Shown here: positions 26,143-36,214 of the stretch, piece after piece
Layout of the letters: each line of letters begins with the position of its first letter
Numbering within the stretch: position 1 is the first letter of the stretch
Made by a program: the position numbers and the translations under genes
Assembly: GCA_965217195.1 (NCBI GenBank)
Contig: CBDCHL010000005.1
Span: 930,001 to 994,000 of the forward strand
DNA length: 64,000 nucleotides
Source: UBA6623 sp965217195
Lineage (GTDB): Bacteria > Acidobacteriota > Terriglobia > Bryobacterales > UBA6623
Reading direction: 5' to 3'
Notes under the pieces: model-generated
Databases searched by the model: none
What the model was told of the DNA's origin: nothing
What the model saw: the letters and a program-made list of their open reading frames with translations, nothing else

Positions 26143-27063
26143 TCAGGCGCCCGCGGCTTTATTCTTCGTGACGAATTGAATCGTCAGCAAGCCAAAGTCC
26201 GTCGTGACCAGAACTGGGTTCTCGCCCTGCGCGAGGCCGGCGCCGTCGCTGTCGATCCGGCGTCCCAGAACCTTCGGCTTCGAATGCGAAGCGGCGCCGG
26301 GGAGCGCCGACTTGACGTTTCCGATGATCGAGTTGGCAATTTCGGCGAGCGCATCTTCGAGTTCCTCACCATCGATGCGAGTGTCCTCATCGGTGCCATC
26401 CCGGTGCAGGCCCGCCCCGAGCCGCTCCGCCAGCCTGCGGTCGATCCCGATCAAGACTCGGCCACTCCAACTCCCCTCGATGTCCGAGAGAATCGTGAGT
26501 GTAGGGCCGACCGTTTGCCGCGCCACGGCCCCGCCTTGGCGGGCAACAATGCCGCAGGTCGATAGCAAGACTTGGCAGGCGACTTGCCCCGCCGACGACG
26601 AAAGATTACGGCGCAAGGTCTCGGGTTCTTCGACGGCCTCGACTGAGGATGTCGGTTGCGCCACATCGTTGTTGGCTTCGAGCGCCCGTTCGATCGTCTG
26701 AAAGATCAGTTGAGGGTTGTCGTAGGGCTTGAGAACGATCTCGCGAACGCCCAGATTCACGAGATGGTCCCGAAAAGCGGGCAACACCTCGCAAGTAATC
26801 GCGACCACGACTGCTTCCGGCGCGTCGGCAAACAAAGCCTCGGCGATTTCCTGAGCCCGACCGTCGACGCGGTCAAGATCGATCGTGACGACGGCCGGTT
26901 GAGTCCGCCGATAAAGGCTAATCGTATCGGCCGTGTCGTTGGCCTCAATAACGGTAAAGCCTCGCTGTTCCAATTCCGTACGCACCATGGTCGACGTCAA
27001 CTCGTTGTCGTCAATAATCAGCGCCACGGGTTTTTTGGTTGGTTGAACTGCTGTGGTTTCCAT
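26143..27063 (-). CDS. Receiver domain fused to a CheX-like domain
   Basis: A 306-residue protein: an N-terminal receiver (about 12-135; acidic pair IIDDN, probable phospho-Asp at 62, Lys in VLKPYD) and a C-terminal CheX/CheC-like domain (about 165-300) whose ELEDALAEIANSIIGNVKS segment carries the family's E-x2-N motif. CheX proteins dephosphorylate CheY-P, so this may be a self-contained or cross-acting phosphatase. The ATG has GGGAGAGA upstream. No chemotaxis genes are near. Confidence 0.82.
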   Translation of the reverse strand: METTAVQPTKKPVALIIDDNELTSTMVRTELEQRGFTVIEANDTADTISLYRRTQPAVVTIDLDRVDGRAQEIAEALFADAPEAVVVAITCEVLPAFRDHLVNLGVREIVLKPYDNPQLIFQTIERALEANNDVAQPTSSVEAVEEPETLRRNLSSSAGQVACQVLLSTCGIVARQGGAVARQTVGPTLTILSDIEGSWSGRVLIGIDRRLAERLGAGLHRDGTDEDTRIDGEELEDALAEIANSIIGNVKSALPGAASHSKPKVLGRRIDSDGAGLAQGENPVLVTTDFGLLTIQFVTKNKAAGA

Positions 27064-27332
27064 AAGTCTCTCCCACCCGAAGAAATCGACCGCGGGAAGA
27101 TAGAGCATTAGGTCATTTGGGCTATGACCCAAGGCGGGCCCGGCTAACCCTGTACGGGCAAGAGTGAGCCGGCGGCGGTTGCATGGTGGGGCGAGGCAGG
27201 GCGTCGGGTGCGGGTGTGGTTTCAGAGCAGGCCGAAAACAAGCTGACAGCCACGAGGGCGAGAGAAGCACGCATCAAAGCGAAGGTCGTTTGAGATTGAT
27301 CCCGTTGGATTTGCAGAGCGTTGCCGGGAGCC

Positions 27333-28814
27333 CTAAACCTCCATCGCGGCCTTGACGTCCGGCGGAATTTTGGCCTCGGCGTCTTCGCTGCTCAGCAGAG
27401 ATACCCCGATGAACACCACCAGCGAGACCAACATCGAAAAGCACCCGACCGCGAAACCGTTGGGCAGAGTGAAGCCGTCATTGCGCGCGCTCAGCTCGAG
27501 GGCGAAGTTTAAGATGATGCTGACTCCTATCGACAGCACGCAGGCCGTTCCCGTGGCGCGTTTCCAATTCAACCCGATCGCCACGCTCGGGACGATCGCC
27601 GCGGCGAAGGTCCCCCAACCGAAGGTTCCCATTAGCGCGATCAAGTTTTCCATGTAAAGGGCGAACAGCGCCGCGCTGAGCAGCAAGACCCCCGTCATCA
27701 CGCGCGTCCACAGCAACTCCCGGCGGATGGGCCTCCCGAATAACGCAGTCGGCATGTCGCGAACCACCGCCGCCGCGCCGATATTGAGAAAGCTGTCGGA
27801 AGTCGACATGATCGCCGCCAACAGCCCGGCAAACACCATGCCCGCCAGCAATTCAGGCGTGTAGCTGAGCAGGAAAACCGGCGCCGCCAGATCGGCTTCG
27901 GCGAGAGGCTGCTGCTTCCCGCTTTCCACCAAGGCACGCATCACCAGCCCCACGCTCATCCACAACAGGCTCAATACGGCGTACGAACAACCGGCGAACA
28001 ACGCTCCCCATTTGAGGTCGCGGATGTCGCGCAGCATCAAGAACTTCGTGATCACATGCGGCTGCCCCACCCCGCCGATGCCGAAGAGCAAATACCAACT
28101 CAGAGCCGTCATTGGACCGCGCGTGCCCCAAGGCCCGATGAAATCCGGATCAGCTTCCCAGAGCGTTCGGCTGATTTCCGACATGCCGCCGCCCGATTCG
28201 AGGGTGTAATAGAAGACCGCGAGAGCGGCGATCATCATGAGAAACCCTTGGAACAAATCCGTGTAGACGCCGGCGAAGATGCCGCCCGCCACGCTGTAGA
28301 AGGCCAATACGCCGAGTCCGATCATTAAGGCCACGGGAAGCTTTACGCCCAACACCGCGACTAAGACCATCCCGATCGCCTGTACCTGAGTTCCCAGATA
28401 TCCGACCACACCCAGAAGGATCGCCAAAGCCATCATGAACCGCGGCGCGCGACCGCCGTAGCGCGCGGCGACCGCGTCGGGAAGCGTCAGAATCTCTCGG
28501 GCCTCCGCCATCAGGCGCATGCGTTTGCCTAAGATGATCCAGGAAAACGCAAAACCGAACAGGGCCGAGAACGTCATCCACAGTGAACTCGATCCGGAGT
28601 CGTAAACCAGACCCGGGCCACCCACAAAACCGAAGCCGCTCATCGTGCTCGACATCGCCGCGATGATCACGACGACCGGCCCCAGCGCTTTGCCCGCGAC
28701 TAAGAAGTCCGAGATCGTGCGCGTCCGCCTCATCGCCCAGACGCCGATGCCCAAGCACACGCCCAGATAGGCCAGAACACAGATCAAGATGGTGGGAGAT
28801 TCCGCGATCGGCAT
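27333..28814 (-). CDS. Sodium:solute symporter (SSS family)
   Basis: A 493-residue polytopic protein with about 13 membrane helices. The early block (SDFLVAGKALGP, then SSTMSGFGFVGGPGLVYDSG) and the later SFLNIGAAAV are typical of the PutP/SSS family, which couples Na+ entry to uptake of sugars, amino acids or carboxylates. The substrate cannot be told. It follows the 138-residue membrane protein by five bases, as SSS transporters often have a small membrane partner. Confidence 0.92.
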   Translation of the reverse strand: MPIAESPTILICVLAYLGVCLGIGVWAMRRTRTISDFLVAGKALGPVVVIIAAMSSTMSGFGFVGGPGLVYDSGSSSLWMTFSALFGFAFSWIILGKRMRLMAEAREILTLPDAVAARYGGRAPRFMMALAILLGVVGYLGTQVQAIGMVLVAVLGVKLPVALMIGLGVLAFYSVAGGIFAGVYTDLFQGFLMMIAALAVFYYTLESGGGMSEISRTLWEADPDFIGPWGTRGPMTALSWYLLFGIGGVGQPHVITKFLMLRDIRDLKWGALFAGCSYAVLSLLWMSVGLVMRALVESGKQQPLAEADLAAPVFLLSYTPELLAGMVFAGLLAAIMSTSDSFLNIGAAAVVRDMPTALFGRPIRRELLWTRVMTGVLLLSAALFALYMENLIALMGTFGWGTFAAAIVPSVAIGLNWKRATGTACVLSIGVSIILNFALELSARNDGFTLPNGFAVGCFSMLVSLVVFIGVSLLSSEDAEAKIPPDVKAAMEV

Positions 28815-28819
28815 GGAGT

Positions 28820-29236
28820 TCAGGAATCTTTGCGCCCGAAGCGACGCAGGAAATCATCGAGGCGGTCGGGCGGAAGGACGGTCCGGTCGAAGGTCAGCCC
28901 ATAAACGATGCCGATCGCCGCAGCCAACGGCCAGACCCCGTACACCAGCACAGCCGTTGCCGCCGGGAAACCAAGGACAAGATTCGGCGGGCCTTCGGGA
29001 TTGTCCAATGCCGCCATCACGATCAACAGAACGGCGTAGACAACAAACAGGCTGACGATCAGGACCGGTATCGGCTTCCGCGTCAGCTGGGGGCCGAAGC
29101 CCACAGCGAGCCCCAGCGCCATCAACGTCAACGCGGCGATTCCAAACAGCAGCCAATGATTCAACCACCCGAGGACGCCGGCCGCCACCGCGGCCGGCAA
29201 CATCGCCTTAACCCAAACCGTGTTGTAGTTTTTCAT
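28820..29236 (-). CDS. Small membrane protein upstream of the symporter
   Basis: A 138-residue protein with four hydrophobic helices and a charged C-terminal tail ending in Asp/Arg-rich turns. The spacing of five bases to the symporter gene shows one operon. It could be an accessory subunit like those that accompany PanF- or ActP-type symporters, though it is longer than those and its family is not recognised. Confidence 0.75.
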   Translation of the reverse strand: MKNYNTVWVKAMLPAAVAAGVLGWLNHWLLFGIAALTLMALGLAVGFGPQLTRKPIPVLIVSLFVVYAVLLIVMAALDNPEGPPNLVLGFPAATAVLVYGVWPLAAAIGIVYGLTFDRTVLPPDRLDDFLRRFGRKDS

Positions 29237-29278
29237 GGAGAGGCGTGGGTGGAAACGAGAGCGGAAAGGCGACTGCGC

Positions 29279-30274
29279 TCAGCTTGTGCTCGGCGGTGCA
29301 AAGCGCCCGTCGGCCTCCCAAACAAAGGCGTTAAAGCGATGGATTGTGCGAAACCCGATTCGCTCATACAAGCGCACCGCGCGCTCGTTTTTTTCGGTAA
29401 CGGTGAGGCTGACCGCGTCGCAGTCCAACTCGCGAAACGCGCCGAGCGAACGGCGTATGGATTCATACCCCATGCCCTGACCGCTCATATGCGGCGCCAC
29501 GCATAGCTGCGTAACGTGGCCGACTCGCGGCTCAACCAAGCTCGCCAGGCACACCGCACAAACTTCACGCGAGGGTGTGTAGACGGCTACCAAAGCTGCT
29601 TGACGGCAGAAGGATCCGCACCCGGGATGCTGCGACGTGTTGTATAGGAATCGCCGCGCCCCGGCATAGCTGCGGTACTGGTCATTGATGCGGCTGTCGA
29701 CGTGGCTACCGTAGGCACGCGCGATTAAGCGGGCGGCCGGATCCAAATAATGATTAGCCCAACGGTTGTATTGCAAGAAGGGTCCAGTCGGGCGCGGTTC
29801 GAGCGATCGGTCAAGTTCCTCGGTGAACATGAAAAGGCGGCGGAAAACCTTGAGAGGGCTGCCGTAGACGACTTCATCTTCGGGGGTGAACGAAAGCGCG
29901 AGCAATTGTCCTTCAATACGCTGTACGCCCGGATGAGCAGCTGCTGATTTAAGGATGATCTCAAACAAGAAGCGCTCCGTCGGCTCGTTTCTATAGTCAC
30001 TGCTGAGGAAGAGGTCGCCGATCAAAGCCTTGCGCTCTTCGTGGATAAAAAAGCTGTACCCGATCGGGCGCCCCGCCTTCATCAACACCGACCCGTTCAG
30101 ACTGCGCATATCGAGGTAGCGCATGATCAGATCTTTGGACGCGCTGAAATTCCAACGGAAGTGTTCGGACCAGTAGACTTGCTGCTCTTCAAGCAGGGGC
30201 TCCAAGTCGGTGCCGCGAAACAGCTTGAGCTCCTCCGTTTCGAAGTCGTAAGGTGCTGCGGGCGCCGCCGCCAT
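29279..30274 (-). CDS. GNAT-family N-acetyltransferase
   Basis: A 331-residue protein with two GNAT-like halves. The C-terminal half has the acetyl-CoA loop (GQGMGYESIR) and the family end (ENERAVRLYERIGFRTIHRF); the N-terminal half (about 20-190) is divergent. The substrate is unknown. The ATG at 30274 is preferred because the 34 codons upstream are Arg-rich and unlike any domain. Confidence 0.86.
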   Translation of the reverse strand: MAAAPAAPYDFETEELKLFRGTDLEPLLEEQQVYWSEHFRWNFSASKDLIMRYLDMRSLNGSVLMKAGRPIGYSFFIHEERKALIGDLFLSSDYRNEPTERFLFEIILKSAAAHPGVQRIEGQLLALSFTPEDEVVYGSPLKVFRRLFMFTEELDRSLEPRPTGPFLQYNRWANHYLDPAARLIARAYGSHVDSRINDQYRSYAGARRFLYNTSQHPGCGSFCRQAALVAVYTPSREVCAVCLASLVEPRVGHVTQLCVAPHMSGQGMGYESIRRSLGAFRELDCDAVSLTVTEKNERAVRLYERIGFRTIHRFNAFVWEADGRFAPPSTS

Positions 30275-30392
30275 GGAGCCGATTATACCGCCCAAGGGTG
30301 CCCGGCGAAGGGCGGAACGTGCGGAATCATGCCGCGAGAGCAGTGGATCAATACGCGGCCGGACGCGGCCGCGCATGCAAACTGGAGAGAAT

Positions 30393-31475
30393 CTACAACG
30401 CCAGCCCGGGCTTCGCCGTCAAATCCATAGCCGAGCGTTCGCCGCGCTCGAGGCGGGGATAGGCCGCCGCGGCGATCATTGCGGCATTGTCGGTCGCAAG
30501 TCCCAAGCTAGGGAAGTGAAGCGGATAGGGGATCGAACTAAACCGACGGCGAAGTCCTGAATTGGCCGCGACGCCACCCGAAACAATCACTGATCGCACG
30601 GGTTCCTGTTCGGCGGCTTTGAGGGCTCGCCGAACCAGTTCCTCGATCGCGGTTTGCTGGAACGATGCGATCAAGTCGAGGGTTGTTTGTGAGCTTACCG
30701 CCAGAATGTCTTCGATCGTAGGCCTAGACGGACCAAGAAACATTCGTCGCCGCGTGCGAATCTCCTCGTCTATCCCGGCCGCACGGACATAGCGCAATAC
30801 CGCTGTTTTCAAGCCGCTATAGCTGAGGTCGAGTGGGTTGCCTTTCATTCGCACGGTCGGCAACGCGACGCCCGTAGGGTTTCCGTGGGGCGCAAGCCGA
30901 TCGATCAACGGCCCTCCCGGGTACCCGAGCCCGAGCAGCTTGGCCACCTTGTCGAAAGCTTCTCCGGCCGCATCGTCGCGCGTGCGGCCCAGCAGCCGAT
31001 AGCGATAGTCTTCGCCGATCTCCTGTTCGACAAAAAAGAGATGCGAGTGGCCGCCGCTGACGACAAGCGCTAGGGCGGGAAATTCGACCCGTTTGCCCTC
31101 CGCCCGATGTTCGAGTATGACCGCGTGGATGTGCCCCTCGATGTGGTTGATGCCGAGAAAGGGTATCCCCAGCGATACGGCCAGCCCTTTGGCAAATGTT
31201 AAGCCGACGAGCAAAGACCCTACCAGCCCCGGGCCTTCAGTAACCGCGATGGCGTTGAGGTCTTTGTATCGGATAGCGGCGTCTTCGAGCGCCTGCCGCA
31301 CAACCGGGACGATCGCGCGCAAGTGCTCTCGCGAGGCCAGCTCCGGTACGACGCCGCCGTATTTCTGATGCGTGTCGAATTGCGATGCGACGACGTTCGA
31401 GAGCAGTCGCCGGTCGGGACCGACCACCGCCGCCGCGGTCTCATCGCAAGAAGTCTCAATTCCGAGTACGTACAC
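30393..31475 (-). CDS. tsaD: tRNA N6-adenosine threonylcarbamoyltransferase TsaD
   Basis: Catalytic subunit that makes t6A37 in ANN-decoding tRNAs together with TsaB and TsaE. The start VLGIETSCDET, SSQFD-like VVASQFDTHQKYGGVVPELASR, the iron ligands in HIEGH-H, and VSGGVAANSGLR are diagnostic. GTG at 31475 gives 360 residues; the frame is open to 31574 but without family similarity. tsaB and tsaE are not in the window. Confidence 0.95.
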   Translation of the reverse strand: MYVLGIETSCDETAAAVVGPDRRLLSNVVASQFDTHQKYGGVVPELASREHLRAIVPVVRQALEDAAIRYKDLNAIAVTEGPGLVGSLLVGLTFAKGLAVSLGIPFLGINHIEGHIHAVILEHRAEGKRVEFPALALVVSGGHSHLFFVEQEIGEDYRYRLLGRTRDDAAGEAFDKVAKLLGLGYPGGPLIDRLAPHGNPTGVALPTVRMKGNPLDLSYSGLKTAVLRYVRAAGIDEEIRTRRRMFLGPSRPTIEDILAVSSQTTLDLIASFQQTAIEELVRRALKAAEQEPVRSVIVSGGVAANSGLRRRFSSIPYPLHFPSLGLATDNAAMIAAAAYPRLERGERSAMDLTAKPGLAL

Positions 31476-31540
31476 AGGTTCTATTTCCCCGTCATAAGGA
31501 CCGAGAAGAATGGACTGTACCAACTCACCATGGACGGCCC

Positions 31541-31605
31541 GGTAGCGACCGGCACTCGTGCCGGTCCTCGCCAACAGCGGTGACCTGCTCTCAGCCGGTC
31601 ACGCC
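31541..31605 (+). repeat. Dispersed palindromic repeat, copy 1
   Basis: Two back-to-back stems: GACCGGCACTCGTGCCGGTC and, after a 13-base linker, GTGACC-GGTCAC arms. It aligns over about 65 bases with 55704-55769 (one indel, roughly four in five bases equal), and its first half matches 56806-56830 in reverse with one mismatch. Confidence 0.7.
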
Positions 31606-31676
31606 GGCCCTTCGGCCTGACCCATTCCCCGGCGAGTTTTCGACGAATTTCCCGGCCGCACCCTGAAACACCAATG

Positions 31677-31702
31677 CCCCCGAGAGGTACGCCCCTCGGG
31701 GG
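31677..31702. terminator. Possible bidirectional terminator hairpin
   Basis: An 8-bp all-but-GC stem CCCCCGAG/CTCGGGGG with a 10-base loop. On the plus strand it is followed by CTGGGCTTTT, on the minus strand by CATTGGTGTTT; both tracts are weak, so activity in either direction is uncertain. Confidence 0.4.
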
Positions 31703-31893
31703 CTGGGCTTTTCGGCTTAGAGCGCTCGGCCCTTAAGCCGCAAAAAGCAGGAACAACCGATAAGCGAGATGGCCGTTCCACATGAACCGCGTCCCGTTGC
31801 TGTGACGGGCTTCAGAGCTTTCGAACGTTCACTTCAACGCTCGACCACCTCGCCGGATGTACATTCACTCATGTTGTCGACCACCTCCTTTCT
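31677..31893 (-). ncRNA. Candidate structured RNA or leader upstream of tsaD
   Basis: On the minus strand this block reads as a chain of hairpins: CGAGCGTT/AACGTTCG (31822-31843, one G-U), CCCGT/ACGGG (31793-31809), GTTC/GAAC (31775-31787), CGGCTTA/TAAGCCG (31713-31740) and CCCCCGAG/CTCGGGGG (31677-31702). It begins just after AAAGGAGGTGG, a strong ribosome binding site followed by an ATG at 31872 whose frame stops after 12 codons. The dense structure and short leader-like ORF suggest a regulatory leader or small RNA. No known family was recognised. Confidence 0.4.
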
Positions 31894-32257
31894 TCAGCTG
31901 CATCCATCCTACTCGCGCGCGGGGAGGGAGTCAACTAAACGAAATCCGTCTCCGCTCGGCTTCCAGGTCGAGTCCGCGAAGCGGGCAGTAGGGCGGTTTG
32001 AAAGCTTTGAACTCAACAAATAGGACCGCCGAGCTTCGCAAAGGCGGGGTGAAGATCCGCCTTCAGGAGCAGTCTTTTCAAAATCCTCGCCGCGTCGCTC
32101 GAACGTCCGGGTTTCCGACGGTACGCCCCGCATTCATCCGCGAGGGACAACAAGGGCGGACGAACCGTAAGAATGCCTTGATCGCTGACTTTTTCGCGGG
32201 ATTCTGTGTTACATTGGTGTCGGATCATACCGCCCCTCCCAACGACTTTTTCCCCGA

Positions 32258-33028
32258 ATGAGCAACCCGCGCCGATACCGGTCCTCCGGCATGCCGAATA
32301 GCGGTTACCGCATGCCTGAATCATCGAGCCGAATCGCGATTATGGTTGTGTTTGTACTCGTTCCGGGAGTGGCCAGCGCCGGGGATTCCGACGCCGTCTC
32401 ATCGCAGCGCGAAGAAACCGAGACGTCGGGCGACAATACGGGCAACAACCTTGTTCAGCGGCAGGACTCCAGTCTGGCCAACGCCTTCGCCGCTGACCCT
32501 CAACCGAGGTTTGGAAACTATCTCAAGGATCTCTACGAGCCCGGCGTTTTCTTGAAGACAGCCCTATCGGCGAGCTTCAAGCACATCCGTCAATCACCGA
32601 AGCAGTGGGGCGGCGGATCGACGGGGCTCAACAAACGCCTGCGTCACGTCTATGCCAAACGCGTAGTGGAGAAGTCGATCGAACACAGTGTGGCGGCCGC
32701 GCTCGGCGAGATTCTCGGCTACCGACGTTCAGGGGAAAAGGGCTTTTGGCCCCGGACGAAACACGCGATTGTCTCGACGTTCGTAACCCCTCGGGAAGGT
32801 GGTGGGCGAGGTCTTTCTTACGCCAGGCTTGCGGGAACCACAGGCTCTTACTTCATCTCTAACACTTGGTACCCACAAGGCGCGAACGGTAAGAGCGACG
32901 CCCTGCGCCGGTCGGGGCTTTCCCTGAGTCTCGATGTCGGTACGAACATCCTCAAAGAGTTCTGGCCGGATTTGAAGGAGAAGCTTCCCGGCAAGAAATC
33001 ACCGAAATCAGACCGCGACGACAGCTAG
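32258..33028 (+). CDS. Exported protein of unknown function
   Basis: A 256-residue protein with an N-terminal signal-like segment (about 25-41, IAIMVVFVLVPGVASAG) after a basic start, with further ATGs at 32291 and 32312 that would give more usual signal peptides. The mature part is basic, rich in Gly, Lys and Ser, with no motif I recognise. It lies just upstream of the DUF1501 remnant but with no sign of a joint operon. Confidence 0.65.
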   Translation: MSNPRRYRSSGMPNSGYRMPESSSRIAIMVVFVLVPGVASAGDSDAVSSQREETETSGDNTGNNLVQRQDSSLANAFAADPQPRFGNYLKDLYEPGVFLKTALSASFKHIRQSPKQWGGGSTGLNKRLRHVYAKRVVEKSIEHSVAAALGEILGYRRSGEKGFWPRTKHAIVSTFVTPREGGGRGLSYARLAGTTGSYFISNTWYPQGANGKSDALRRSGLSLSLDVGTNILKEFWPDLKEKLPGKKSPKSDRDDS

Positions 33029-33034
33029 CGGGCC

Positions 33035-34635
33035 GTGGCGGATATGTGTTCGGGCGAAAGAGGGTACTGCCATCCGATTTTCGCTCGTCGAACCACTTTT
33101 TTTCTTGACGCCGCCAGACAGCGGAAATCGGTGGCTGTCCCATTTTCCCGTCTGTCCCATTTTCCCGTTCCATTTTTCCATTTTTCGCTTAGTCGGACTT
33201 CCACTAAGGGCTGCCCGCCCGTCCCGCGACGCTCGGGATCCTCAACAGAGTTCCTCAACCTGCCTCTGGGTGCCACGCAGGACTTTGACCCGCTGCAATC
33301 GACCCGATTGCGCGACGTTCGGAGCGAGGACAGTCCCTTAGCCCCGCATAAACCGCATTTCCCGGCGAAGGTGAAGAGTGTCATTCTTTGCCACATGTCG
33401 GGCGGGTTCTCGCATGTCGACAGCTTCGACCCCAAGCCCCGCCTCGACACCGAAGCTGGGCAGCCTTTGCCTATGAAGGTTGAACGAACGATGTTCAACC
33501 AGAACGGCAATATCTTCCCGAGCCCCTGGAAGTTCAACAACTATGGGGAAAGCGGCATCCCGGTCAGCGATTTGTTCCCGCACATCGGTTCTTGCGCCGA
33601 CGACTTAGCCGTCATTCGCTCGATGACGGCCACCTTCAACGAACACGCACAGGCTAATTTCTTCATGCACCCGGGCCGTCCTTTTGCCGGTTTCCCGAGC
33701 ATCGGTGCGTGGACGACCTATGGACTGGGGAGCGAAAACCGGAACCTGCCGGGGTTTGTCGTTCTCGGCAGCGGCGGCATTCCGCTGGGCGGGCGCAACA
33801 TGTTCGGCAACGGCTTCCTGCCGGCCATTCATCAGGGGTCGATTATTCACCCCGGCCGCGAAGAACCGATGAACAACGTCCGGCCCAAGGAAGCGGATCG
33901 GTTGCAGCGCAAGCGGTTGGCCTTCATCGACGACATCGACCGCGAGTTCCTTGCCAAGACGAACCATCCGCAGGTGGAAGCGGCGATTCGCAACCACGAA
34001 ACCGCCTATCGGATGCAAGCGGCGGTGCCGGAACTGGTCGATCTCAGCCGCGAGACCGAAGCCAGAAGAAACTCTACGGCATGGATTCGGAAGTGCCCCA
34101 AAAAGCCGCCTACGCGACGCAATGCTTGCCGGCCCGGCGGCTCGTCGAACGCGGCGTGCGATTTATCGAAACGACCATCGTCCATCACCCGGGCCTGTCG
34201 AACGTCGGCAATCCCTGGGACCAGCACGGGAAACTGCGTGAAGGCCACGCGGCGAATGCTTTCCAAGTGGACCAGCCGATCGGCGGCCTCATCAAAGACC
34301 TGAAAGCCCGCGGGCTGCTCGACCAAACTCTCATAGTCTTCGCCGGAGAGTTCGGCCGTACGCCGTTCACGCAGGGCGCCGACGGCCGCGACCACAACCC
34401 ATGGGGCTTCAGCCTATGGCTCGCCGGCGGCGGCGTCCGCGGCGGCACGATCTATGGCAAAACCGACGAATACGGCTACCACGCCATCGAAGGACGCCTG
34501 ACGTTCTACGATCTACACGCGACGATCCTGCACTGGCTCGGCCTTGATCACGAGCAGCTGACCTACCGCTTCGGCGGACGTGACTTCCGCCTTACCAACG
34601 TGCACGGGAATGTGATCCACGAGATCTTATCGTAA
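33035..34635 (+). pseudogene. DUF1501 gene remnant, frameshifted and lacking its signal peptide
   Basis: DUF1501 proteins are exported, sulfatase-fold proteins usually next to PSCyt1/DUF1549/DUF1553 genes. Homology with the intact copy at 50779-52230 starts only at about 33326 (PHFPAKVKSVI) and runs through HMSGG, FDPKPRLD and SGIPVSDLFPH in one frame. At about 34064-34072, in AGAAGAAAC, the frame changes by loss of one base, and the rest (KLYGMDSE, EFGRTPF, DHNPWGF, NVHGNVIHEIL) continues in the next frame to 34635. The first 290 bases carry no Tat signal and hold a doubled CTGTCCCATTTTCCCGT (33135-33167). Decay or misassembly are both possible. Confidence 0.8.
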
Positions 34636-36214
34636 TCCCGTTCTCACGTTTCGAGAACATGAGGCTCCGCGGCGCAGCTGCCCTTGCCCCCGAAGCCGCT
34701 GATGCCGACCTCGATCGAGGCGGGCGTCTCTGCCTCGCGTTCGTAGGTGATCGCGTAGTGGTTAGCCAAGCCGCGCATAAGCGACCGGCAAACTTTGTCC
34801 AACTCCCAGTGATCTTGCGGCGCGTAGTAGGTACCGCCGGATTGTCGTGCCAGACTGCTGAGGTCGCGGCTTTCGCCTTCGCAGTCGTAACCAATCACGT
34901 AGACCGGAACACCGGAACTCTTCAGCTTTCTCACGATCGCCGGAAAGGTATGCTCGCTGCCCTGATCGACGCCATCGGAGATCACGACGATGCTTCGATG
35001 GCTGGGTTCGCCCGCGATCTGATCCAACGCTTCCGATAGGGCGTCGTGCAGCCGGGAAGCGGTCGCGACTCCGTTGAAGGGTCGCCGAATCAAGGCTGCC
35101 AGACGTTTCGGGTTGTCGCTGAACTCGCCCGTGCTCTCGATGTCGAGGCCGTACTTGAAAAAGGCGATCCGGTCCGTTGGGTGCTTCTCCGCGACGCTTT
35201 GCAACAACGCTGTGCTTACCTCCCGCACCTTGCTGATCGACATGCTCTTGCTGCAATCGAGAACATAAGTGAGAGAAAGCGCGTCGCGCAGCGACGGCGG
35301 CTCGACCCTCCGTGTCTCGATTCTTTCGCCGTCTTCGATGACTTGGAAGTCTCGCTCGTCCAAGTCGGCGATTGCAGAGCCATCCGCGGATGTGACGGCA
35401 ACGCAGATGTGCCTGCGTCCGCCTTTTTCGACGCCGGCGTAGACCAACTCGAGGGCGAGTTCGTCGTTGCTGTTGAGAACGCCCTCGTCGTTGCTTGACG
35501 CTGCGTCGAGATTGACTCCCAGCTTGTCGAGGGCGTCCCGCACGGCGCTGCGTACGGTTTCCTCGCTGTCATCCCGCAGATCTTCAAGCAGTCTCGGGGA
35601 CCGGCGATCGGCGACCTCTCCAAGCGCCCAAGCGGCCGCGGCGCGAGCAGCGGCGTTTGCTTCCCGCGTCATTGCACCCAACGACGCGACGGCGTCGGTT
35701 TCCCCTCCCAGTCGATAGCGCGCCACCATTGCACGGACCCGCACGTCGGGATTTCCGTCGCTCGCCGCCGCGTTCAAGACGGCCGGGTCGGGGGCATAGT
35801 CGGCGGCAATCAACCCGTCCAACGCATGAGCGCGTACGGTGGGCTCGGGGTCTTGGAGCGCGTTTTCGATAAAGAGCGCGTTGCGGCAGTGTCGCGCGAA
35901 GATGAACGCGGCCTTGGAGCGCAGTTGCGGCCCCCGCTCGCGTAGGATTCGCATCAGCGGCGGCAAGACGCGGTTGCTGTCGCATACTTCCGCCATGAGA
36001 CGAAGAATGCGCAGCGCCGACTCGTCCGAGGCGTCCTGCAGCGCCTTGGCCAAGTGCACATCAACCTGGTTGATTACCTTCTTGATGACGCCCGCCAGCG
36101 GCACAGCTTCTTCGAGGGAAGCGATACGAGGGTCAAGAACCAATTCGACGAGGCGGCCTTCGCGTTGCAACACCCAGATCAACAGCCGACAACCCTGCTC
36201 GTCGCCGCCATTTA

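Larger units (their letters stand above)
31476..32257. other. Long intergenic stretch with repeat and hairpins
   Basis: Nearly 800 bases between tsaD and the next gene hold no convincing protein gene. They contain one copy of the dispersed palindromic repeat (31541-31605), a hairpin-rich block (31677-31893) and a weaker hairpin (AAGGCGG/CCGCCTT, 32041-32063). See the separate entries. Confidence 0.6.
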
